DNA from: Deltaproteobacteria bacterium
Lineage (GTDB): Bacteria; Desulfobacterota; Desulfarculia; Adiutricales; Adiutricaceae
Length of the DNA stretch: 8,114 bases
NCBI GenBank assembly: GCA_031288745.1
Contig: JAITQT010000325.1
Span: 1 to 8,114, forward strand
Direction of reading: 5' to 3'
The notes under the pieces are model-generated. The model saw only the letters and a list, made by a program, of their open reading frames with translations. It was not told the DNA's origin and searched no databases. Shown one piece after another: positions 1 through 5,468 of this stretch. The translations under genes and the position numbers were made by a program. Positions within the stretch are counted from its first letter, which is position 1. Each line of letters starts with the position of its first letter.

Positions 1-144
1 AAAATATATGGTTGGAGCAGAGAGTTAAGTAGAAACGTTAAAAGAACTAATGTTAAGAACTTAAGGGTATGCTAAAACTTAATTACAACTCGAAAGTCGC
101 TACCAGCCGCAACGTGGGTAAAAAAAGACTTGGTGAACGGTTAC
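1..144 (-). repeat. Dispersed repeat, left copy (inverted, cut by window start)
   Basis: This segment is the reverse complement of 1363-1506, with scattered substitutions over the full 144 bases. Shared landmarks are the GTAACCGTTCACC end (here reversed at about 132-144), a TTTCGAGTTGTAATTAAG block, a TTAACATTAGTTCTTTT block and a CCAACCATATATTTT block at the window edge. The other two copies continue past that block, so this one is truncated only by the window start. It encodes no visible protein. Whether it is an insertion-sequence end, a MITE-like element or a repeated RNA gene cannot be told from this window. Confidence 0.9.
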
Positions 145-870
145 AGTATCAGTATATAAGGTTAGGTGACGGCCTATAGTCTTTTTAACATTTCTATACT
201 TTTTTAAACCTGCAAGGGCCACGGTCTAAGCGGGTAAGGGCTTCTTTATTTTATTGACCTTTTGGAGGCCAAGGGTCTTTATTTTTTTGTGACCCTTAAG
301 AACGAACATTCTTACGTTTAACGACAAACTAAAGAAGCTAAAAAAACTAACTGAGATGACAAAAACAATAATTATACGAAAAAGAAATCTTAATGAATAT
401 TTTTTAGATAAATATGTTAGTTTTTTTAATAAAATAATATATAGATATAAAAATATTAGAAAAAAATAACTATATATATTTAAGTTATTATATTACAAGA
501 TTTGATTTATCCTTAAAAGCCTTGCTTTCAATTAAGCCCACTGTTTTGGGGGGCTGAGGCGGAGTTTGAGGGTTAACTCTGAAGTATAAATTAAGAATTT
601 TGGAAGTAAATTAGAATACTAAAATAAAATTTTTTCTTATCTCGACCGAGGCGCCGTTTGGCTATTGCCGCCTAGTCCAATAAAATATCCCTATTTAACC
701 AATGCCACCCGATTATAAATGTTCCAAAGCTAATCAAGACCATTTGATGTTTGACAAAATCTATCCTTGTTAAAAAAAAAATTTTTGCCTAGCCTTGAAG
801 AACTCTAGATTTACAAGGATTAATCTATCGTTACCGTTTTTTTTATGAAAAATTTTATCAATCCATTTTT
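145..870. other. AT-rich gene-free region inside the inverted repeats
   Basis: No convincing gene is present. Visible structure is limited to a 7-bp stem AAGGGTC/GACCCTT (271-277 and 291-297), a 5-bp stem AGCCC/GGGCT (535-539 and 551-555), an 8-bp inverted repeat ATCCTTGT/ACAAGGAT (763-770 and 813-820), and a strongly AT-rich tract at about 400-500. None has the stem-plus-T-run form of a terminator. A short open frame at 356-469 is listed separately with low confidence. I recognise no tRNA or rRNA. Confidence 0.6.
356..469 (+). CDS. Possible 37-residue Lys/Ile/Asn-rich peptide, doubtful
   Basis: An ATG at 356 opens a 37-codon frame closed by TAA at 467-469. The frame is free of stops back to 293, which is longer than expected in sequence this AT-rich. 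The product would be basic, rich in Lys, Ile, Asn and Tyr, with no signal peptide or recognisable motif. No Shine-Dalgarno sequence precedes the ATG. Its base composition is far more AT-rich than the three other genes. It could be a chance frame, or the tail of a decayed gene. Confidence 0.12.
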   Translation: MTKTIIIRKRNLNEYFLDKYVSFFNKIIYRYKNIRKK

Positions 871-878
871 AATTCTTC

Positions 879-907
879 TTGACAACACTCAAGGGTTGTT
901 ATATATT
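879..907 (+). promoter_or_regulatory. Strong sigma70-type promoter P1 with operator-like palindrome
   Basis: The -35 box is a perfect TTGACA (879-884). After exactly 17 bases comes the -10 box TATATT (902-907), so initiation is expected near 914. The 18 bases at 882-899 read ACAACNCTNNAGNGTTGT, a dyad with 14 of 18 positions symmetric. It fills the spacer and overlaps the -35, where a bound repressor would block RNA polymerase. It points toward the small regulator gene, 224 bases downstream. A 5-bp hairpin CCCGG/CCGGG (926-940) would lie near the transcript's 5' end. Confidence 0.6.
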
Positions 908-1010
908 TTTCGTAAGTTAATTATTCCCGGTCATTCCGGGAGCAGAGGTAAAAAGTCTTTGAATTTTTTGGGTGTCTCTACCAGATTAAGAGAAAAATCA
1001 ACTTAGTAAA

Positions 1011-1046
1011 TGTCAACTTGACAAGTGCTAATCCTATGCTTACACA
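1011..1046 (+). promoter_or_regulatory. Probable second promoter P2 with perfect palindrome
   Basis: The perfect palindrome TGTCAA-C-TTGACA occupies 1011-1023, and its right half is a consensus -35 box (1018-1023). Seventeen bases later is TACACA (1041-1046), a weak -10. The regulator's ribosome binding site follows at 1126. The palindrome is a good candidate operator. Its sequence differs from the one in P1, so it is unclear whether both serve the same protein. Confidence 0.4.
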
Positions 1047-1137
1047 TTGATCTTGCCTTTGTTTGCTTTTTTATTTTTTTTTCTACATGAAAACTAAAAA
1101 CAGTTTTTTTGGTTTTTTCCCACTAAAGGAGTTTGTA

Positions 1138-1356
1138 ATGATCATTAACTACAAAAAATGCATAGATATACGTAAAAATAAGATGCTTAGCATCACTGAA
1201 TTGGCCCATAAGGCCAGCGTCAGTTATTTTACGGTAAAGAGGTTCGAAGGTGGCTCAAGACTTAAGTTGGAGAGCTACAAAAGGATCCTAAGCGGCCTTG
1301 GCTACACTGTCGAGGAGGCCTATAAAGAGGGCCTTATAGTCGATGATGAACTATAA
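1138..1356 (+). CDS. Small XRE/Cro-CI-type helix-turn-helix regulator, 72 aa
   Basis: Probable DNA-binding protein consisting of a single helix-turn-helix domain. The core covers about residues 16-55: helix 2 around SITELAHKASVS and recognition helix 3 around YFTVKRFEGG, followed by a helix with LESYKRILSGLGY and an acidic tail. The start is placed at ATG 1138 because AAGGAG at 1126-1131 is ideally spaced before it. An upstream in-frame ATG at 1063 would add 25 mostly Phe-rich residues encoded by T-runs and lacks such a site. No signal peptide, membrane segment or enzymatic domain is present. The gene lies between two inverted repeat copies and ends six bases before the right one. Tandem promoters with palindromes upstream suggest autoregulation. 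No toxin or phage partner is adjacent, so an orphan antitoxin-like or prophage-derived regulator is possible. Family assignment is fairly secure; function is unknown. Confidence 0.75.
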   Translation: MIINYKKCIDIRKNKMLSITELAHKASVSYFTVKRFEGGSRLKLESYKRILSGLGYTVEEAYKEGLIVDDEL

Positions 1357-1362
1357 GTTTTC

Positions 1363-1563
1363 GTAACCGTTCACCAATTTTTTTTTCCCCACGTTGCGGC
1401 TGTTAGCGACTTTCGAGTTGTAATTAAGTTTTAACATACCTTATAAGATCTTAACATTAGTTCTTTTGAGGTTTCTACTTAGCTCGGTGCTCCAACCATA
1501 TATTTTAACTTTGATTAATGTTAAAATTACTAAGCTCCTATAGGGGCTACTATTGTTGCGGTA
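1363..1563 (+). repeat. Dispersed repeat, middle copy
   Basis: Positions 1363-1506 match 1-144 in inverted orientation, and 1411-1563 match 7963-8114 directly with few differences. Internal features kept in the copies are a TTAACATTA/TAATGTTAA inverted pair (1451-1459 and 1516-1524) and, where the sequence is available, a compact 6-bp hairpin AGCTCC-TATA-GGGGCT (1533-1548). The right limit is unknown because the third copy leaves the window at the point matching 1563. It has no coding potential. It could be a MITE-like element, part of a larger mobile element, or a repeated RNA gene. Confidence 0.9.
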
Positions 1564-1688
1564 TGTCACGTCCCTTCCAATAGGCTTGGCCCTGCAACGT
1601 TCTCTCTTGTGAACAGGCCCTTAAACATTCACATTTGTGAACCGATACCTATCATTATTTAGGATATAGAGCCTTAATTTTTTTGATT

Positions 1689-1738
1689 GCCCGCTATTGG
1701 TCCTTTAATTAAAATAGGATCGGAGCGGGCTTTTTTTT
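1689..1738 (+). terminator. Rho-independent terminator
   Basis: The outer stem GCCCGCT (1689-1695) pairs fully with AGCGGGC (1724-1730). An inner stem GGTCCT/AGGATC contains one G-U pair. Eight T residues follow at once (1731-1738). Transcription reaching it on the + strand would come from the regulator gene at 1138-1356 or from the repeat region. Confidence 0.85.
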
Positions 1739-1776
1739 GTTGAAATTTTTTCTCAAAAATGCTACTTTTTTTAAGG

Positions 1777-1805
1777 AGGGGATTTTCTTTGGTCCTCCCC
1801 TTTTT
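1777..1805 (+). terminator. Second terminator-like hairpin
   Basis: AGGGGA (1777-1782) pairs with TCCCCT (1796-1801) and is followed by a short T-run. A shifted pairing GGAGG/CCTCC is also possible. It lies about 40 bases after the first terminator and probably backs it up. Confidence 0.5.
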
Positions 1806-1900
1806 CTAATCTCAACCTAACGGTGTGTTTTAAACTATTTTTGATTTTTAGTTTAGGTCTTGGTGCCCTTAAGGCCTTCTTGGGCGAATAATTATTTAGG

Positions 1901-1963
1901 ATGCCAGCGTGCCCGTTTTATTTATCCAACCAATGGAGATTTTGGCTTCTATTAGGAGCTTAA
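1901..1963 (+). CDS. Candidate leucine leader peptide, 20 aa
   Basis: A 20-codon frame contains three consecutive leucine codons, CTT CTA TTA (1946-1954), near its end, then Gly-Ala and TAA. Runs of leucine codons just before an attenuator are the hallmark of leu-operon leader peptides, whose role is to stall the ribosome when charged tRNA-Leu is scarce. The frame lies upstream of leuA and of a hairpin switch at 2030-2101. The weak point is initiation: the only purine-rich stretch, TTAGG, abuts the ATG. The product itself need not have a function. An overlapping Leu-rich frame (1933-2052) is the rival candidate. Confidence 0.5.
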   Translation: MPACPFYLSNQWRFWLLLGA

Positions 1964-2052
1964 GTCTTTCAGCCCCTCTAGCCCAAGGGAGTCTTAGCCC
2001 GAGCCTAGCGTTCGCTCTTATAGGCTTAACCGGTCCTTGGCAGCTCCTGTGA
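1933..2052 (+). CDS. Alternative Leu-rich leader ORF, 39 aa
   Basis: This frame overlaps the 20-residue one in another phase. It has 10 leucine codons of all kinds among 39 and ends in CTC CTG TGA. No Shine-Dalgarno sequence precedes its ATG. A ribosome stalled at the final Leu pair would cover 2030-2036 and block the antiterminator, the opposite of what attenuation needs. It therefore fits the mechanism less well than the shorter frame. It may be only a shadow of the leader, or a second control input. Confidence 0.2.
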   Translation: MEILASIRSLSLSAPLAQGSLSPSLAFALIGLTGPWQLL

Positions 2053-2101
2053 TTTAACTTAGGGGCGATTAAGGGACCGGGTTTTAGCCCGGTTTTTTTT
2101 T
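1946..2101 (+). promoter_or_regulatory. Probable leuA transcription attenuator
   Basis: Two exclusive pairings share one segment. CCGGTCC (2030-2036) pairs perfectly with GGACCGG (2074-2080) as antiterminator, extended by a G-U and a U-A pair. Alternatively ACCGGG (2076-2081) pairs with CCCGGT (2088-2093) as terminator, ending in a T-run to 2101. An upstream pairing AGGAGCT (1954-1960) with AGCTCCT (2042-2048) places the end of the leucine codons in a competing stem, as does GCCCCT/AGGGGC (1972-1977 and 2061-2066). A ribosome halted on the Leu triplets would break the first of these and favour the antiterminator. A T-box riboswitch was considered, but no AGGGTGGNACCGCG-like core is present. 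Confidence 0.5.
2076..2101 (+). terminator. Intrinsic terminator of the attenuator
   Basis: Six perfect pairs ACCGGG/CCCGGT enclose the loop TTTTAG and are followed by a run of about nine T. This is a strong intrinsic terminator whatever regulates it, and it would end + strand transcripts about 400 bases before leuA unless overridden. Confidence 0.85.
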
Positions 2102-2480
2102 GGCTTTTGTCCTTCGGTTTTTTTTATTGTTTAACTGACCTAAATGGTCCTTAAGGTGTTTGAGACGATAGATTTTGTTGAGATATAGACGGTTTATTTT
2201 ATCCAAAAAAGACGGAAAATATTGTCCAGCTGGATATTATCAGTAAAAAGGATACCATTCAGGTCCAGTTTTACCATGAAAAAGTATACCACCCGTGGTC
2301 AAATTAATTACCTGAGGGGACCTTAATCTTGCTCTGGGCCTAAAAAAATTACCTTTAGGGGAAAAAATAACTTAAATATCGTTTAGGCAATCGACAAGTT
2401 TTCCATCATTAATTGGCCACATTTAACTGTCTATGTTTGGACAAATTCTTCCAGCACAAACACTTAGGTTATGATATTAC
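2102..2480. other. Gene-free stretch between attenuator and leuA
   Basis: No gene was recognised. The stretch holds the perfect palindrome TCCAGCTGGA (2225-2234) within a longer imperfect dyad, and a small hairpin ACCAC/GTGGT (2288-2299). A 16-codon frame from ATG 2276 has no ribosome site. A TATGAT hexamer (2470-2475), well placed to start a short leader before the leuA ribosome site, lacks a matching -35. An untranslated leader this long after an attenuator is unusual. Confidence 0.5.
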
Positions 2481-2490
2481 ATGGCCCCAA

Positions 2491-2495
2491 AGGAG
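2491..2495 (+). promoter_or_regulatory. leuA ribosome binding site, decides the start
   Basis: AGGAG lies six bases before ATG 2502. It falls inside the reading frame that would begin at ATG 2481, which itself has no such site, so 2502 is preferred. Confidence 0.75.
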
Positions 2496-2501
2496 AATAA
2501 A

Positions 2502-4079
2502 ATGTTCGAGCCCGATAGGGTGTACTTTTTTGACACCACTCTGCGCGACGGCGAACAGGCTGCGGGAGTTAATCTTAATATGACCGAAAAACTCCAAATA
2601 GCTAAGCAATTAGCTAAAATGCGAGTTGACGTCATAGAGGCTGGCTTTCCCGCCGCCTCCCCTGGAGATTTTAGTTGCGTGCAAGCTATATCTCGGGAAA
2701 TTAAAAGCTGCGCTGTAGCCGGCCTGGCTCGGACCAGGGAAGGCGATATTAGGGCTGCGGCCCAGGCCTTGGCCCAAGCCGAACTCCCTAGGCTCCACGT
2801 TTTTTTGGCTACCAGTCCCATTCACATGGAGTATAAGCTAAAGATGACCCCCTCTGAGGTCTTAGCTGAGGCTAAGGCCGGGGTTAGCCTAGCTAGAAGT
2901 TTGATCTCCGAAGTAGAGTTCTCGGCCGAAGACGCTAGCCGCTCAGACCTAGATTTTCTAATTAAGATTTTTAAGGCCGCTGTGGACGCTGGGGCCGTGG
3001 TCATCAATATCCCCGACACAGTTGGCTACGCTATGCCGGATGAGTTTTATAAGCTTTGCAAGGAGATTATTGAGGGGGTAGGGGCACCGCCTTCGGTCAT
3101 CTTTTCCGTCCACACCCATAACGATCTCGGGCTAGCCACGGCCAACGCCTTAGCTGCGGTCAAGGCCGGGGTGAGGCAGGTCGAGGGCACTTTAAACGGC
3201 ATGGGCGAGCGGGGCGGGAATGCGGCCATCGAAGAGGTAGTCATGAGCCTTAAGACCCGGTCCGATTTTTTTGACCTTAAGACTAACTTAGATACCAAAC
3301 GGCTTTATCCGGTTAGTCGCCTCATTAGTCGGCTATCGGGGGTGGTAGTGCCCCCCAATAAGGCCGTGGTCGGGGCTAACGCCTTTGCCCACGAGGCCGG
3401 GGTCCATCAACATGGGGTCATGGCTAACCGCTTAACTTATGAGATCATGCGGGCCGAGGATGTGGGGCTAACGCCGGCGGTCATGGTCTTAGGTAAGCAC
3501 AGTGGTAGCCACGCCTTTAAGGAAAGGATAGAGCAACTGGGCTATAATCTCGACGAGATTCAAGTAGCTAACGCCTTTGCCAGCTTTAAAAAATTATGCG
3601 ACGTTAAAAAAGACGCTACCGACGGCGATATAGAGGCTATCTTGACCGAAGAGATATTTTCGGTTATTCCTGAGTTTCGTTACGAGCTTAAAGACTATTC
3701 AGTCCAAGTGGGCGACGGGCTATCGACCGCCTCGGTGGCCTTAACTTGTGATGGAAAAGAGATTAGAGACGCGGCCACTGGAAACGGCCCGGTGGATGCG
3801 GCCTACTCGGCCATAAGACGGATTATTAAAATCGAGCCGGAGCTACTTTCTTTTAAAATCATGGCCGCTTCCGAGCGCTCTAATGCAGTGGGGGAAGCGA
3901 CTGTAATCATCTCTAAAAACGGGCTTAAGGCCCAAGGTCACGGTGCCTCGACAGACGTTATTAAAGCTTCAATTAGGGCTTATATTAACGCAGTTAATAG
4001 ACTATATTCCACCGCCGCAGTGAAAGAAATTAAGCTCAACAGCGGCCCCAAACCCCCCGAGGATTCGGCTGCAGCCTGA
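2502..4079 (+). CDS. leuA: 2-isopropylmalate synthase
   Basis: LeuA catalyses the first committed step of leucine synthesis in the cytoplasm: acetyl-CoA plus 2-oxoisovalerate gives 2-isopropylmalate. The 525 residues match the usual length of the long bacterial form. The TIM barrel opens with DTTLRDGEQ (11-19), whose Asp binds the divalent metal. HTHNDLG (204-210) supplies the two metal-binding His, and GERGGN (235-240) and GKHSGSHAFK (331-340) are further signatures. The C-terminal LeuA dimer domain, where leucine inhibits, covers about 390-505 and ends with GHGASTDVIKASI-type sequence. The start at 2502 is chosen because AGGAG (2491-2495) stands six bases ahead; an in-frame ATG at 2481 would overlap that site. 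Homocitrate and citramalate synthases are relatives, but the length and motifs favour LeuA. No other leu gene is adjacent. The upstream attenuator suggests control by leucyl-tRNA charging. Confidence 0.95.
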   Translation: MFEPDRVYFFDTTLRDGEQAAGVNLNMTEKLQIAKQLAKMRVDVIEAGFPAASPGDFSCVQAISREIKSCAVAGLARTREGDIRAAAQALAQAELPRLHVFLATSPIHMEYKLKMTPSEVLAEAKAGVSLARSLISEVEFSAEDASRSDLDFLIKIFKAAVDAGAVVINIPDTVGYAMPDEFYKLCKEIIEGVGAPPSVIFSVHTHNDLGLATANALAAVKAGVRQVEGTLNGMGERGGNAAIEEVVMSLKTRSDFFDLKTNLDTKRLYPVSRLISRLSGVVVPPNKAVVGANAFAHEAGVHQHGVMANRLTYEIMRAEDVGLTPAVMVLGKHSGSHAFKERIEQLGYNLDEIQVANAFASFKKLCDVKKDATDGDIEAILTEEIFSVIPEFRYELKDYSVQVGDGLSTASVALTCDGKEIRDAATGNGPVDAAYSAIRRIIKIEPELLSFKIMAASERSNAVGEATVIISKNGLKAQGHGASTDVIKASIRAYINAVNRLYSTAAVKEIKLNSGPKPPEDSAAA

Positions 4080-4593
4080 TTTAAAGAGCGCTAGAAAAAT
4101 GGTAAAATGCTAAGATTCTAATATCTTGTAACTATTGACCTCTATGAGGTAGATAGCTCGCCAGACCATAAGACCTTGGGGGCTTTTTCAATCTCAACCA
4201 CTTTAAGAGCCAACAGTTAGATAAATAAGCAATTAGCGTGAAACGGGTCAGTCTAAACGCCGGTCACTTAGCTTTGGGTATTGGTGACTACACTCTTTTA
4301 AGAGATGGCTATACTTATGAGCTTAACTAGCGAGAAAAGAAGGCCACTTAAAGCTCTAAGTATCGTTTCCAAATGAAAATTAGGCTCCCCTGTGGTTTCT
4401 AACTTAACTTTAGGCCTCCCAATGACCACAACTTAAGTAAGTAAAGGGTCACCCATAAAAAAACTACTCTAAGCGAAAAACCCTTGTTGGCAGACTATCT
4501 TCAGTACTAGTAATATGTTGGGGTTGAATGGCTAATAGGCTACCTTATTTAGTTAGGTAAAGTCTAACTAATTAAAAAATATTAAAGTATAAG
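4080..4593. other. Gene-free region between leuA and the intron
   Basis: All frames are closed by frequent stops and no decayed gene is recognised. Several hairpins are visible: ACCTC/GAGGT (4138-4150), GTCAC/GTGAC (4263-4288), TGTGGT/ACCACA (4391-4396 and 4425-4430) and a perfect 8-bp TTAGTTAG/CTAACTAA (4549-4571) just before the intron. In many bacteria pheS lies directly before pheT, but no trace of it is seen here. Confidence 0.5.
4155..4189 (+). terminator. Weak terminator after leuA
   Basis: AGCTC (4155-4159) can pair with GGGCT (4180-4184) including one G-U, with CC/GG continuing inward past a bulge. Five T residues follow. It lies about 75 bases after the leuA stop. The stem is imperfect. 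Confidence 0.35.
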
Positions 4594-5093
4594 GTGCATT
4601 CGCTTAGTGAGGTGAAACTCTTCACCCGATAACTTTTACTGCAGCACCAGCCGGTATAAATCCCATACGATGTGGAGGTAACGAAATGTCGTGAGCCTGG
4701 GAGGTAAAGCCCTCTTCGGGGGGACGTGAGTGTGAAGGTTATAACGTGAGTGAACCCTCAATAGGCCTCGAAATAGAAATTGCGGGTGCCGACCCACCAT
4801 GTATTTGGGGAAGGCTGCTGTTCGATAGGTAAATCAAAGGTCAACGTCACCGGATTATAAGACGTGATAATCAGCAGATAAAGTCGGTCGAGTCCGCCGG
4901 GGTAATGGCGATGGCCTAAACACAAGGGGCGATGGTGGTAACACCGGAGACCCGCGAAGGTTGCGTTTAGAGACGGGCGTAAAACCGGTTTCTGGCGACG
5001 GCTAGGCCAGGCCTCCGCGGGAGTCGAATAGGGTCGTAGTACTTAAGAGAGAGCTAATCACGCTGGCGGGAAGGGCCCTTAACAGGACACGTC

Positions 5094-5228
5094 ATGGAAG
5101 CAGGAAAGGGTGGGGTGGCTATGCCTATTACGTTTCCCAAGAAAAGCCTGATGACTACGGATATGACTATATATCACTGCCAAGAGCAGAACTTCTCAAG
5201 GGATAGGGAGTGCCCCCTTATTTTTTAA
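5094..5228 (+). other. 44-codon open frame in intron domain IV region
   Basis: An ATG at 5094 opens 44 codons up to TAA 5226-5228, in the part of the intron where a maturase gene usually lies. The peptide shows no reverse-transcriptase motif, and I cannot match it to a maturase N-terminus. No clear ribosome site precedes it. It may be structural RNA that happens to be open, or a relic left by deletion of the maturase gene. Confidence 0.2.
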
Positions 5229-5279
5229 GTCCCTGAAAGAAGGCCTTTTCGGGTGCGGTGATAAGAAGGTCTGGGTGAA

Positions 5280-5311
5280 AGCCGGGTGCGGTAACTCCGC
5301 AGGCCCGGTTT
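5280..5311 (+). ncRNA. Group II intron domain V
   Basis: The catalytic hairpin has lower stem AGCCGGG with CCCGGTTT, two bulged G residues on the 3' side, a T-A pair, and upper stem GCGG/CCGC closing a loop TAACT (5292-5296). Normal domain V ends in a GNRA tetraloop; the five-base loop here does not fit that, hinting at decay. Confidence 0.8.
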
Positions 5312-5468
5312 GACGAGGGGACTGGAAACGGAGCGGAAGCTATCGCGCCAGGTTTCTACCCTAACTTTTACCACTTCTTTTTAAGGCCTTCTTTTAGGTC
5401 TAAGCCTCGTAAAGCCATAGAAGGTTTAAGGGGGCTTATTTTAGGCTTGTGCCTGGATAGAGAGTTAT

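Larger units (their letters stand above)
1564..1900. other. Gene-free region between repeat and leucine leader
   Basis: No protein gene is seen. The stretch holds the perfect palindrome TTCACA-TT-TGTGAA (1628-1641), whose TTGTGAAC half also occurs at 1607-1614, two terminator hairpins listed separately, and a 6-bp hairpin AAACTA/TAGTTT (1832-1837 and 1849-1854). The promoter of the downstream leader should lie here, but no clear -35/-10 pair was found. Confidence 0.5.
4594..5365 (+). mobile_element. Group II intron without an encoded maturase
   Basis: The segment has the look of a bacterial group II intron RNA on the + strand. A plausible 5' end is GTGCA (4594; family consensus GTGYG), followed by domain I-like sequence. 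Domain V (5280-5311) starts with the catalytic AGC, then has paired arms, a two-base bulge (GG, 5302-5303) and the GCGG/CCGC distal stem. Domain VI follows, with GAAAC/GTTTC and AGGG/CCCT pairings and a bulged A at 5358, seven bases before a proposed 3' end CCCTAAC (5365). At about 770 bases there is no room for the reverse transcriptase/maturase of roughly 400-600 residues that domain IV normally encodes. The intron would need a maturase from elsewhere to splice or move. It sits in a spacer about 100 bases before pheT. The exact 5' end and the RNA class are uncertain. Confidence 0.8.

Noticed and set aside
271..297. AAGGGTC/GACCCTT stem as a terminator
   Set aside because: The stem is not followed by a T-run on either strand.
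1063..1137. Upstream ATG that would extend the regulator to 97 residues
   Set aside because: The extra segment is Phe-rich from T-runs, lacks a ribosome site and is not part of the helix-turn-helix fold; ATG 1138 has an ideal one.
1946..2101. T-box riboswitch before leuA
   Set aside because: The conserved T-box core (AGGGTGGNACCGCG) is not recognisable; only a generic antiterminator/terminator pair and Leu codons are seen.
2276..2326. 16-codon frame starting MKKYTTRG between attenuator and leuA
   Set aside because: Too short, no ribosome site, and no codon bias tied to leucine control.
2477..3298. Several open frames of 65-114 codons on the minus strand opposite leuA
   Set aside because: They lie opposite or out of phase with an intact, motif-rich gene, have no ribosome sites and no recognisable motifs. 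They are shadows of G+C-rich codon use.
4305..4376. 23-codon frame after leuA
   Set aside because: Its length is within chance expectation, it has only a poor ribosome site, and no motif or context supports it.
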